Positions 10,205 through 19,819 of a DNA stretch of 54,551 bases are shown piece after piece; position 1 is the stretch's first letter; the number at the start of each line of letters is the position of its first letter. The position numbers and the translations under genes are program-made. A model generated the notes under the pieces. It worked only from the letters and a program-made list of their open reading frames with translations, had not been told where the DNA came from and did not search any database. Origin of the DNA: Methanobacteriota archaeon (lineage in GTDB: Archaea > Thermoplasmatota > Poseidoniia > Poseidoniales > Poseidoniaceae); contig PBDU01000016.1 in NCBI GenBank assembly GCA_002718195.1, forward strand, positions 1 to 54,551. The letters are read 5' to 3'.

Positions 10205-11560
10205 TCACTGGCCGATTGTGAAGGATGAGACAATTCTTTCAAGTTCCTTAGAAAACTGTCAATCACTCCAGAAAATAGTTTTGTTGTATTCTACCTTTTG
10301 GGATGAAACCCACTGTTTATCGTTGGCTGCTGCAGCAGCGATGACGACGTAGCTCTATGTGCAACATGAGTAAAATGGCACTGGCACAATTTGTAGAGTG
10401 AAAGTGAAAATACCTGAGAAGTAGTCACGCTTGCGACGTTGTGGAGTCCATACGCTGCAAATGGGGTCAAGAGTTCATACTATACTATTCTCAGTTTTCA
10501 GAACGCAGTGGAGTTTTCCTTACGCACCTTATAGTAATTTCGACCGTGCGATCTAAATTTATCTTTGGAAACTACTTCTTCCTGTTCCACTGCCACACTA
10601 CTCATATTGAAAACTCACGCCCATGTCAAGTGTTATTTAGGTTTACCTTCCTGTTATTGCAGGCGAAACAGCGTCCAACACGCCATCCAAAGATCCCACG
10701 GCATCAATACTCGGAGATTTTTCCGTTACCATAAGTTTATTTGTCGGGATGATGATGACTTGAAGCGTTCCCGAAGCTGGACTTGCGAACTGAACCTCTG
10801 TAGTGGCCTTCAAACCTATTAGAGAGATTCATAGTTCGAGCCCTCGAAATTACCTCATCACACCTAGGCTGGCAGTAATTTCCACTTTTGGCGTTGCTCA
10901 CAGGAATCTAAGGAAGGACATAAGTTGTTAAGTCGAAATGAGTGCCCAAGGAGATACTTCTTTCCAGTCACCAGGCAAAGAGAATCTGTACGGTTCTATG
11001 GCGCCAGCTCTGACGCATGGTGACATACTTTTCGACTAAGAGAAAGAATGATACCTCAATGCAGGAGTTCGAGTTACACCTGCTTCAAATAGAAAGTAGC
11101 CAGTCTGTGAAGGATTGTTGAGTTCGCCGCATTTGCACTTTTCGCTTGATCATGATTACCTCATCACTGGACGGTGGCAGATATGCGCTCACCTATGACG
11201 ATTTAATTAAACATATAACTTACGTTCGTGAGTGATTTTCACCTGTTTACCATCCTAGTGTACAAGTAGGTAATGTTCGTACGTTGAAACATGTGCTCTT
11301 ACCTCAAAGGCCAACGTTGAAGGTGCGGTGCACACGAAATTGAGCAAAGTAGACCCCAGTAAACCGTGCAGTTCACGTCTACTAGCTGCACAGAGATGGG
11401 AGTATTGATGGTCACGTCGTTCATGCAATTTGGATCGAACGTATCTACTCAAATTTGCACTATCTTGGAGCGCCAAGTATTGGTACCGGCGGGAGTTACT
11501 TCGCTGTGTTGTGCTCAGGGCGTTTGCAGATGGCAACCTCGGAGTGAACGAAACCATCAC
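10205..11560 (-). CDS. PsbP-domain protein of the thylakoid lumen
   Basis: Assembled from about ten short exons whose phases agree. The first exon (from ATG 11560) ends in ASRRELHGLLGSTLL..APSTLAFE. This is a chloroplast transit peptide followed by a twin-arginine thylakoid signal, so the product should reach the lumen by the Tat route. Later exons give AGVTRTPALRAG, SLPGDWKE, IPVSNAKSGNYCQPRCDE, TTEVQFASPASGTLQVI, NYYKYELLTPFA and NDKQWVSSQK, ending ELERIVSSFTIGQ. These match the PsbP-like (PPD) group of photosystem assembly and accessory proteins rather than the oxygen-evolving PsbP itself. A 12-base exon coding Asp-Gly-Lys-Gln seems needed near 11234-11245. Confidence 0.82.
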
Positions 11561-11947
11561 TATGTATAGCTTTGTCTAAGAAAATCGCACGAAGTGTAAC
11601 CGAATCGCAAACAGCTCTGTATGCGCCACCCAAAACTACAAGTCACGTGCTGGGCGCCGCCCGTGAAGGGGAGGTGAGAAAGGGAAAATTTTGTAATCCG
11701 CGATAAAAATGACACTTCGTGATTCGACGAGTCACAGGCCGTGGAGTTTTCCATGATGTGGAGGATAGTAAGGAACACTTTAAGAAACTGACGCACATTA
11801 TCTTTATAAAGACTATCTACGGGCGAAACAGGGAATCCAAGGACAGGCTATTGGACCGACGCGCCTAGTCGAAAGAAAAGCCACCGTTTTGTTTGACAGC
11901 CTCCGCCACCGTCTGCGAGGACGACAACGTAGCAGCATTGTACGATT
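11561..11947. promoter_or_regulatory. Divergent promoter gap carrying repeat family B
   Basis: Gap between the PsbP-domain gene and SRP9. It contains a family B element at about 11700-11786. An open frame on the minus strand here runs through the repeat and shows no recognisable protein. Nothing else was found. Confidence 0.5.
11700..11786 (+). repeat. Dispersed repeat family B, copy 1
   Basis: Core from GCGATAAAAATGAC through GACGAGTCACAGGCCGTGG and AGTTTTCCATGATGTGG to AGGATAGTAAGG. The copy at about 13000-13055 shares some 45 of 54 positions by eye; shorter copies lie at 31409-31447 and inverted at 54496-54535. It stands 160-250 bases upstream of the SRP9 start and points toward it. Confidence 0.75.
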
Positions 11948-12262
11948 ATGAAAACGACTTCGAAATTTAATAGCGTGGAGTCAAACGTTAAGCTATTTCA
12001 CCGACCAACCATGGTAAGTGTGTTTAACTCTCTACCGACCATCGTAAGTACAGTCATAGGGGCGAATCACTTTCAAGTACAAGCACGAACATGGCTTAGT
12101 TAGCATCAAAATCAGCACACCTGAGGTGTCTTAGATTTGTGACCTTCAATTAGAATAACTCACACACTTCAGGAAACTATCAAACACAACACAAGGACAG
12201 CAGCAGAAGCTTACGAACTGATGGATATTTCTACTAACCTACTGGCCATGCTGACGGAATAA
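11948..12262 (+). CDS. SRP9: Signal recognition particle 9 kDa subunit
   Basis: Three exons, 11948-12013, 12060-12125 and 12173-12262, give 73 residues with all junctions in phase 0. RITFKYKHEHGLVSIKI aligns with the LxLKYRHxxGxLxxKV strand pair of SRP9, and the rest fits its C-terminal helix. With SRP14 it binds the Alu domain of SRP RNA and pauses translation during ER targeting. The protein is short beside the usual 85 or so residues, mainly at the N terminus. Introns are 46 and 47 nt. Recognition rests on one conserved block, so SRP9 is likely but not certain. Confidence 0.7.
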
Positions 12263-12534
12263 CCGTTCACAGTGAGCGATGCATCTTATGGGCGAGTCCA
12301 TCCTGATGAAGGGTTCTGATGGGATAATCGCTCACGCTGAGCTTTGAATGTTAACGGCGAAAATTTATACCAAATCTTACAAAATAGGTAATCGGTTTAG
12401 TGTCACAACGGCAACAGTGTACTCATTGCACCCATTAGGTCATTGAATACTCAAACTGTGGTTTTGGGGCATTTCGCCAAGTCTTCCAGCTTCGTGCAAA
12501 ATGGAGCTAATCAGTAGGATAAAACTGTCGACAT

Positions 12535-12953
12535 TCAGCTCGCGAGTGGTGTGCAAAGGACTTGTTTGAGTGATATCACCAGTCCCCCAAGTTCAGAACA
12601 GTGTAGATTACCTATGGCCTCTTCGCAATCCAGTCTAGATTTTTTTCATTGAGACAGCAAATAGTCACTCACAAGTTCACTCACCTCGAAACATATGTAA
12701 TCACCGCTATGCGTGTACCACGGCGTTTCTGAATGTCTACTCCAGACACTTTGCCGAAAGCGCCAAATATACGCTCCAGGTCCTCAGGAGACACGCTTTC
12801 GGCGAGTGGAGCCAGTTCAGCTGCGGCACCAGGTTTCATTTCATATCCCGAGTGTACAATATTCAGCCCGTGTGCAGCGTGGTTTTGTTCCGCGTACCCG
12901 CAGGAGATACCCGAAACGACGGGTACTTCATTTTGGCCCAATTTGGGTTGCAA
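12535..12953 (-). CDS. Small single-RRM RNA-binding protein
   Basis: Two exons, 12953-12685 and 12634-12535, separated by a 50-nt intron, give 122 residues. The C-terminal half holds an RRM: SPEDLERIFGAFGKV (helix 1), RGTRIAVITY in the RNP1 position, CEEAIGNLHCSELGG (helix 2) and LVISLKQ. RNP1 lacks the usual aromatic pattern (K/R-G-F/Y-G/A-F), and the RNP2 strand is replaced by AELAPLAESV, so RNA contacts may be weak or different. The N-terminal 45 residues show no domain. The RRM relative within its large family cannot be named. Confidence 0.72.
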
Positions 12954-12999
12954 TATGGTTTTCCTATCATTTCACATATGCATACCCCAGGGTACTTTG

Positions 13000-13055
13000 T
13001 GATGCGACGAGTCACAGACCGTGGAGTTTTCCAAGATATAGAGGATAATACTACG
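13000..13055 (+). repeat. Dispersed repeat family B, copy 2
   Basis: TGTGATGCGACGAGTCACAG, then ACCGTGGAGTTTTCCAAG and AGAGGATAATA: the same order and spacing as copy 1 with scattered substitutions. It lies in the 319-base head-to-head gap between the RRM gene and U1-C, about 220-270 bases before the U1-C start and pointing toward it. Confidence 0.75.
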
Positions 13056-13272
13056 ATAGTAAATATGGTCTGAGTCTATTCAAGGTAAAGTTGCGTAGTG
13101 TGCCTCACCTCGACCCAAGAGCAACGTGTCGGTCGGTCCCCACTGTTACAGGTCGCCGATTAGACAGGGCACCGCGCGCGATAGGGGGCTCTCGTAAAAC
13201 ACGCTCCAGCACCTGCGTGCGTTTACACCGGTACTCATCGCAAAAGTGCGGAGGCCACAGCGACCCGAGAAC

Positions 13273-13510
13273 ATGACGAGGTATTATTGCGGTGGGTTCT
13301 TTCTGTTTCCTTCTTATAGTCCAACTTGAATATTTTACAGACTACTGCGACACCCATCTCACACATGACTCCGCCACAGTTCGCAAGCAACATAATAGTG
13401 GATTCAAACACAAAGCCAACGTTCGAGCTTATTATGCACAGTTTCAACTGCTCCCCGCCACTGTCGAGACCTGTGTACAGAAATGCAGAAACGAGGCAAC
13501 CAGTAAATGA
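13273..13510 (+). CDS. SNRPC: U1 snRNP protein C
   Basis: A 19-base first exon (13273-13291) and a second exon (13341-13510) join in phase to 62 residues. The joined start [17 protein letters not shown] followed by [12 protein letters not shown] is the matrin-type C2H2 zinc finger of U1-C, with both Cys and both His present. U1-C stabilises pairing of U1 snRNA with the 5' splice site, which fits the intron density here. The protein ends about 20 residues after the finger helix, much shorter than the proline-rich tails of plant or animal U1-C. The intron is 49 nt. Confidence 0.92.
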
Positions 13511-13662
13511 GTAGATCTGTAGGTGAATAGAATGATGAACAGTTTTCAAGGACGCACACCCACGCAAATCGCTCGCTCGACGAATAAGCTAAAATATTTG
13601 TATTATATCATCTAGGATTCATCACGAGTTGTGACGTAGCAACGAACTGACCATTTTGACGT

Positions 13663-14337
13663 CTATGCGAGCTCAGCAACGTATTCTGTCTGTACGACGC
13701 ACTTTGTTGCACTAGAAGTTGCCAACTGGAGCACTTGGCCCTGCGTAAATAATATGAGAAAATATGGAAAAGTTCCCGGTATTCATACCTCTACACTAAC
13801 GACACCATTGTCACTCAATTCACATGACATATGACCACAGCGACTGTAAATTTGGTTCCAAGAAAATAAGCAAGTACGCAACTGTGCAAAACCAACTTAC
13901 CGTGACTCTTTCGTGATCTTTAACTCGTCAATCTGCATAACGCGGTTGATATCCGCTACTTTTAGCAATTGGCCGTTATCTGCCAACATCCACAATTCTG
14001 TAGGTTCTGTTTCGTACCCTGTTGTGTTCAGCTCGCTCTTCGAATTAGACTCCCCCTTCAGCTCACAGCGTCCTTCGGAGAACGTCCCGCCGTCCTCTTC
14101 TACGAGGGAGATGAATGATTTAAGTTGGACATCCCTGCCACAGCGCACTAGGATCACGTCATCCATCGTCCATAAGTGGCCACCACGCGGAAAATGTGCA
14201 CTTCGTGTCACGACGGCACGGCTCCCTTGGAGAACGAGGGTGGGCGTGAGCCTAAATGCTGTTGAGAATCTAGATTGTCTAGATCTTATAAAACTACACA
14301 GTATAGACCGGAATCTCCTATTATGATAGGGTACCAT
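13663..14337 (-). CDS. Unknown spliced protein, possible organelle presequence from a repeat
   Basis: Three exons, 14337-13901, 13843-13789 and 13740-13663, agree in phase and would give 189 residues (132 if it starts at ATG 14166). I recognise no family. Cysteines occur in VRCGRD, EGRCELK, RRCGHMSCEL and ATKCVV, which could be a metal site. If translation starts at 14337 the first 60 residues are Arg/Ser-rich with no acid, like an organelle presequence. That stretch lies largely inside dispersed repeat A, so it may be a domesticated repeat or simply an untranslated leader. Introns are 57 and 48 nt. Confidence 0.6.
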
Positions 14338-14490
14338 ACTCAAGGTATGACAGTTCTAATAGAGAACCTAATCAGGATGAGTTAGGAATTGGCTTTTAGC
14401 ATTTGTAACGCATAAGAAAACGGCGCATCTAATCTCGGTAGAGACCATCTACGTGTAAGGCGAAACTAGGAACCTGGGGCCCCGCCCTCA
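14264..14490 (-). repeat. Dispersed repeat family A, copy 1
   Basis: About 227 bases that recur inverted at 50189-50415 with high identity. Shared strings include TTCGCCTTACACGTAGATGG, TCTCTACCGAGATTAGATGC, GCTAAAAGCCAATTCCTAAC and AGACAATCTAGATTCTC (minus-strand sense). Neither an obvious transposase nor terminal inverted repeats were seen. Read on the minus strand it runs straight into the 5' end of the unknown gene to its left. Confidence 0.85.
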
Positions 14491-14953
14491 GCTGTGCTAC
14501 TTGGGTATCGTACTATTGTACTGTACTCGTACTGTACTAGTAAACTTACTAACTGTAAAAATATAAATTTACAGTCAAAAAACAATTAAGCCCACTTTTC
14601 AAAATAGTGTACAACTATTTAAAACTATCTCATTTGTACATATGAGCTAAACTTGCGCCCAGCGTCGGCAAGATTGAAGATTGAGATTTTAGATTGAAGA
14701 TTGAGATTTTAGATTGAGTGTTGTTGTTGTGAACGACGGTCAGGGTTTAGGGGACATATGGCTACGATGCAAACATGCCGTACAATGATTTTGATTCACC
14801 CTTGAAAATCACCGAATGCCTCTAATTTGCTCACCAGGCGGGTTCTTCACTTTCGAGTGCTAAGTCGCTCACCAGGCGTGTCTCCAAGTCTTGCGGTGGG
14901 TTGGGTGAATCCTGTTTGGGGATACCGACGTGGCTGTGCTCGCAAAACCGCGC
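14491..14953. other. Gap before the cyclin gene with a short tandem repeat
   Basis: Non-coding as far as I can see. The 20-base unit AGATTGAAGATTGAGATTTT is repeated 2.3 times at 14671-14717. GGGTTTAGGGG near 14743 resembles a single plant-type telomere unit but is too short to interpret. The rest is the divergent promoter region of the unknown gene and the cyclin gene. Confidence 0.6.
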
Positions 14954-15931
14954 ATGGGAAGTTTGAAGGACGTCATCACTGCAAGGAGATGGTCGTACTG
15001 TGATTTCGTTAAAGATGCGGGTATGAAACTGAAAGTGTACGTCGGTGAGCGTCAGCTCTCAAACACTCTGCTCACACACGCGTGTTTTCACAGGCCGCAG
15101 TTGACGATAGCGACTGCGATCGTTTTTTGTCATCGTTTTTTCGAGATAGAAAGCCAGGCAGGTGATTTCGACACATCGGTAAGACGTCACGCACTCTACA
15201 TAAAACCAGCTGCCTCACTTGCGCTTTCATAATAGATAATTGCAACAGCATGCTTGTTTCTAGCGGGTAAAGTCGAAGAGACTCCGAAGCCTCTCAGTGA
15301 TTTGGCTCGCACGTCTTATTTACTTCAGCAAACGTCGAAAGGTCTCGCGCACACAGAAGGGATGCCACAGGTGAGTTTCTTGTGGATTTTTAGATAGCTT
15401 CTGATGAAAAGAGAAGGAGTTTCATGTTGAACTCAGAGAAACCATACTGAGAGCGGAGCGTATTCTACTGCACCGTCTCAGCTTCAATTTCAATGTGGAG
15501 CATCCATACAAGCACTTATTATTCGTTGTCAAGAAAATGAACCAAGTTGGCTTGGTGGAAGAGGACTCAACAAAGTCACTCGCTCAGGTTGCCTGGAACT
15601 TTGCGAACGACAGGTGATATTCGTGTTTGATCACTTCTAAATTGAAGGAATAACTTCTGTGCAGTTTACGTACTTCGTTGTGTCTGGAGTATAATGCGAA
15701 TCTCATCGCAGAAGCGGTTGTTTACTTGGGTACGTTACAGAGATCTGTTAAGACATCATGTTTAACCACTGAGTAGCCACCAAGTTCTTAAGTGCGAAAT
15801 TTGAGCTACCCAGAAATTGGTGGAACAAGGTTGATGTCAATCCTGAAGTATCCGAAATTATCGGGAACAGGATTCTCGACCTATACGAGCAGTCTGGCCC
15901 CGTGTCGCTTTCTCGACCAGAAAATAGTTAG
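14954..15931 (+). CDS. Transcription-type cyclin (K/T/L class)
   Basis: About six exons. The first junction (exon ends 15036, next starts 15094) restores [17 protein letters not shown]. Later exons give [40 protein letters not shown] and [21 protein letters not shown], ending [15 protein letters not shown]. This is a double cyclin box closest to cyclins K, T and L, the partners of CDK9/CDK12-type kinases that phosphorylate the RNA polymerase II C-terminal repeat. KVEETP and the NVEHPY block are typical. No long C-terminal tail is present. ATG 14954 is the first in frame. Introns are about 50-60 nt. Confidence 0.85.
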
Positions 15932-16171
15932 CTTAAGGGGAAAATGTTTAGTAGTAGTTTTTTTATCCAATCTTAGTTGACGAATCCTTGATATCCGTGC
16001 GAGAACAGCGCGCAAACGTTGAGTCAAAGATATGTAAAACAGCAGGAGCCGTTCACGAATAGGCTGGGCATTAAAAGTCGTTCAGTTCCGGAGACGTTTA
16101 CAAGTGACTTCTTGTTGAAGCACTTGGGTGACATCTACTACAACCTCGCGCTCTCATTCTTGTTTCACGCT

Positions 16172-16490
16172 TTACTTGCGCGAAACCTTATCAAACGAAG
16201 AGACACCTATCACAGCAGCGGCGATCGCACCGAGCACAACGCCACCAGCGACGATAGAAAGCAAAGTGTTCTTCAAGGAAGGGGTCACAGCAGCCTCCGC
16301 CACCAAGGGAGAGGAAACCGAAGAGACGACCGCAGCTGAAAGCGCAGCGGTCGCCTTCGTTTTCGCTTTCTCCAGTCTAGCACGCACTATTTAGGTCTCG
16401 AGTTGAATTTATCTTGCATCATACTTACCTCTCGAAGCTGAACGCGGTTTCCTGCGAAGTCGAGGACGCCTTAGCGGATATCACTCGAGT
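16172..16490 (-). CDS. psbX: Photosystem II protein PsbX, nuclear gene
   Basis: The last exon (about 16370-16172) encodes a thylakoid transfer segment ([20 protein letters not shown]), then [16 protein letters not shown], a hydrophobic span and [12 protein letters not shown]. This is PsbX, a one-helix subunit near the quinone side of photosystem II. An upstream exon ending in GAG AG before GTAAGT (about 16420-16490) joins in phase if the acceptor is GTGCTAG, adding a transit-peptide-like stretch rich in Ser and Ala. I could not place the initiator, so the right end is approximate. A nuclear location is expected in green algae and plants and not in red algae, where psbX stays in the plastid. 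Confidence 0.8.
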
Positions 16491-17146
16491 TTTCGCTACT
16501 AGTACCAAGTTTGCGGTCTCGTTAGTCGATCATGACAGGGTGAAGTGAGAAATAACTCAATCAAAAAAATGATTTCCCCGTTGCATCACGAGTGGTGAAA
16601 TCACTGGCACCGCACGCGTGCGATCAGAGACATTTGCGAAAGACGAGTGATCGAGGAAGATATCGCGTTGAACGAACCTTGTTTTCTCGGGACGCGAGCT
16701 TGCGCCTTGAGGATAACAGCAGAGTTAAGGGAAGAGGAGTAAACAGCCATCAGTTTCTGAACTTTTGTCGGGCGCGTGCGCCGCAGTTGGAGCGTTGTGG
16801 CGTGATTGTCTCCGCCGGGTAACAAGTTCTACACGCGCGGAAGCCAAATCTTGAATCGGATCACATTTTCGTTGGATTTCTATCGTACAACACTGCCGAT
16901 ATTTCATAGTTCAATCATCTCAACCTGTCCACTTTTTACCGCTCCCATCGCGTATGTTACCAATATCGTACTTGTACAACAATTTGGACTATAGCCGGGT
17001 ATGATATCGCACAACAAATTGGAGTGTCACTATTATCGAGTCATCAATAATATCGCGACGATAAATGAGCGAACCTTGAATAAATGGAGGGCATCAGCCC
17101 CAAACGACGCACCACGTTGAAGTAGGAAGGTCGTCGAAGTTCTGGA
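16491..17146. other. Head-to-head gap between PsbX and Nup62 genes
   Basis: Apart from a possible first PsbX exon near 16600-16640 nothing coding was recognised. In particular there are no phenylalanine-glycine codon runs that could belong to an N-terminal part of the nucleoporin. Confidence 0.4.
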
Positions 17147-17857
17147 ATGGGCTCGAAGGAAACAGAAAAGTTGGTTCATGATTGGCAACGTGCACTAATT
17201 CGCTCAAACGTAAGTTTGCATTGTCTGACTTTTCTCTCGGTCACATCTTCGTGGGTTTTATAGGAAGCGTTTTCTGGGCAGACAAGGTCTGTATGTACTG
17301 TTGATTCCGTCGTTGCACGTCAACGAAACATCATCAGCACCGTCCAAGTACGATTTTAAAACATAGTTTAGAGAGTAAACTGAAAACCATAAAAGTCAGA
17401 CTTGTGTACTCTATCGGCCACACAGTATCGGGTGAAGTTTCAACTTGAGACACTCGAGAGTCACCAAACTGAGCTTGAAGCTGCCCTAGTGAATCTCGAG
17501 GCCGCCACACGACAATTACTAGGGTAAGTAATACATCACGCGTTCTGTTTTCAACTAATGGATTGACAGTCACCCGGATGCTGATATAAAAATAGAACAT
17601 AGCGACAGGCTATTCTGTTTCGCTGAGAGTACAAGCGCTCAAATCAAGGATGTATGTAGGAAAATCCAGGAAATAGACGGGTTATTAGATGGTACAAAGG
17701 TACAACCTGCGCATTGTTTAATTTCAGCCAAAACTGACAGCTCTATAACAAGAAAGCTCACGTTTCTAGCAGCACGTTGAGTGAATATGTCAGAGTTCTA
17801 AACAGACAGCTCTCTACTTTAAAAGTACTAGACAGTAAACTGACACAATTTCAATAG
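17147..17857 (+). CDS. Nucleoporin Nup62/Nsp1 C-terminal-type core, without FG repeats
   Basis: At least five exons read in phase from ATG 17147 (first exon 17147-17209). The product is almost all heptad coiled coil: KLVHDWQRALIRSNEAFS, QLETLESHQTELEAALVNLE, then DRLFCFAESTSAQIKDV and a final segment LNRQLSTLKVLDSKLTQFQ. Order and spacing match the Nsp1_C region of Nup62, which trimerises with Nup58 and Nup54 in the central channel of the nuclear pore. Family members normally carry several hundred residues of FG repeats first, and none are encoded upstream here. The assignment rests on coiled-coil pattern, so another coiled-coil protein is possible. Confidence 0.55.
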
Positions 17858-17909
17858 CGAATAATGACGAATATGTAATATTATAAAGAATCTGAGGTGC
17901 CATTTGCGC

Positions 17910-18453
17910 TCACAATGGGTTTTCCCTTTTCTTCTTGCGCAGTCTCTTGGCCTGTGATTTGGAAAGTCTTTGCTGGGACATGTTGCTCTGAGTTGGAATG
18001 TGCTGCGTTACGTGATCACGTCAGCAACCAAAAACCTCTTCTCTCAGTTTGAACAGAATATCTTACCTCCTGTACCGTGGCTCTTTGTGCGCTCGTAGGT
18101 TCGTGACCTTCGGCTACACTTGATACTGAGTGGACTGTTGGTGTTGGTGCACTTTGTGCAGTTGGCTGCTGCTGATTACTTCGTGTTCCTATAGATGGTG
18201 GGTATGGATCCTGCTACGTAGACGAAGCGTAAATACGTGTTTTGTAACGAGTGATTGTACGTACACAAACAGTTGGCGGTTGAAACACCAGTGGAGTTGT
18301 GAAAGGTTTCTGTGGTGGAAACTGTATGAAACCAGAACCTCGCACTCTACTTGAATCCTAAATAGAACGCAGTGAAAACATATCGCTCCATTCACACAAA
18401 TCATGTACCGTGATGCGCATCGTCAGGTCATCCACATCTTTCTGCGTGGACAT
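17910..18453 (-). CDS. Unknown Pro/Gln-rich protein with a basic tail
   Basis: Four exons joined by introns of about 50 nt give roughly 125 residues from ATG 18453. The middle is rich in Pro, Gln, Ser and Thr (PPQKPFTTPLVFQPP, SNQQQPTAQSAPTPT), predicted disordered. The end is strongly basic (SKSQAKRLRKKKRENPL), resembling a nuclear localisation or RNA-contact tail. No domain was recognised. It is tail-to-tail with the nucleoporin gene at 52 bases. The start is uncertain because an exon further upstream cannot be excluded. Confidence 0.5.
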
Positions 18454-18872
18454 TTGCAACCTGCGGGAAGAACAACCGCCTGGCCCTTGGACCCACCTTC
18501 AGCGGAAGAATTTCGGTCCCCGGCGAAGGGATGGAGCAGCTCGCGACGTCGAAAGTGGAATACGAGGCTACTTGTCACGTATTACGCACGTACTATTCTT
18601 TTGTCCGAGGGGAGAGAAAGTAAGCTGAACTTTACGTTCGCCCAGCGTTATCGGACGGTCTGACGGTAGCGCCGTATAAGCGCCCCCGTAGAAAGCACCA
18701 CAAAATACTATCATTATTGACCCCCCGATGTGACGTGATGCAGATTCCCTCTTCCCAGAAGCTTGAGTTTTTGTCTTTATGAGTCCCGAGTTGCGACTCA
18801 AGATCACAGGACTCGAAGTTCAAATTTTGTTGGGGGGACGCTAGAACGTGGTGAGCGTCCGGACCGGACCGC
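18454..18872. other. Head-to-head gap
   Basis: About 420 bases between the unknown Pro/Gln-rich gene and the TOG gene. Open frames run through it on both strands without recognisable protein sequence. It could include an upstream exon of the leftward gene. No repeats were noticed. Confidence 0.4.
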
Positions 18873-19668
18873 ATGCCTGAAAACGTTGCAATAATCAGCA
18901 ATGTTGAACCCGAAGGCGTAGATTGTTCTTCATACTATGTAAAAACGCGTGATCTGGTCCCTGATAGAGATGATCCGGTCACCACTTCGCTACTTTCTGA
19001 GGTGGGTTCCAACGAGTGGACTCGGTCGTGCAATGCCATGCTAGCTATCCGTCGAACGATTCGTTTTCAGCACCTCTCTTTTGAAGAATATGCGAAAGAA
19101 GCTCTCGAACTGTTACTTCAAGAAGCAAGCAGTTTACGTAGTGTTGTGAGCAAATCAGCTTTATTATGTGTTACAGACTTGCTTGACACATATGATACAC
19201 ATGTCCTCTTCACTGATGACACACTTGCAAGGAGCTGTTTCATTTGTCTCGTAGAAATGAATTTGACAGGAAAGCGCTTTGTGGCAGTAGAAGCGAAGAA
19301 AGCACTGGAAGCTTATTCTCGATGCTTACCAGTGCACCGCAGTGTTGGACTTTCGCTTGCGCTCAGTAGCCACCGAAATGCCAATTTCCGAAGAGTTTTA
19401 CTGCAGAACATGTGTTACATTTGCACAATATACACTATATCACAAGAAGTAGAGGTAATATACCTTACTATGAATATTTTTGATACGTCTGACTTATTTT
19501 TCAAGTCAAGTACCATAGCTAAATGGATCCCTGTACTGCAGACAATGGTGAGTGTCTTCATTCACCCTATTCGCATCTCCATACTCACCAGAGTTTGCCC
19601 CATAGGTTCATGATAAATTACCGGCAACCAGAGAAAGCGCACGTGTTTTGCTCGAGTATCTTAAATGA
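18873..19668 (+). CDS. TOG/HEAT-repeat protein, CLASP_N-like
   Basis: Three exons, 18873-19454, 19506-19547 and 19606-19668, give 228 residues in phase. The pattern SNEWTRSCNAMLAIRRTI, then helices ending SALLCVTDLLDTYD, VEAKKALEAYSRCLP and KLPATRESARVLLEYLK, is that of a single TOG domain made of HEAT repeats, closest to CLASP_N. Such domains bind tubulin and regulate microtubule growth. Here the protein is one domain only, with no basic tail or second TOG. Introns are 51 and 58 nt. Confidence 0.68.
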
Positions 19669-19819
19669 ATTAGTGAATGGAGAATCTACTATCGATAGTA
19701 CTGTTTGCTTGAGCTACTATAGTAATGGGACAAAGGGACACGGTATCCACGAACGGATATTTGGCAAACATCTCTCAATACAATGCTGACAGTTGTGAAA
19801 TGTGAAATCGTTGGAAGAA

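Noticed and set aside
13897..14343. The unknown gene's exon 1 frame as a stand-alone intronless gene.
   Set aside because: It ends just after a strong GTAAGT donor, and joining to two further exons extends the frame in phase, so the short form is an artefact of ignoring introns.
14739..14753. Telomere repeat remnant (GGGTTTAGGGG).
   Set aside because: Little more than one unit; it can easily occur by chance.
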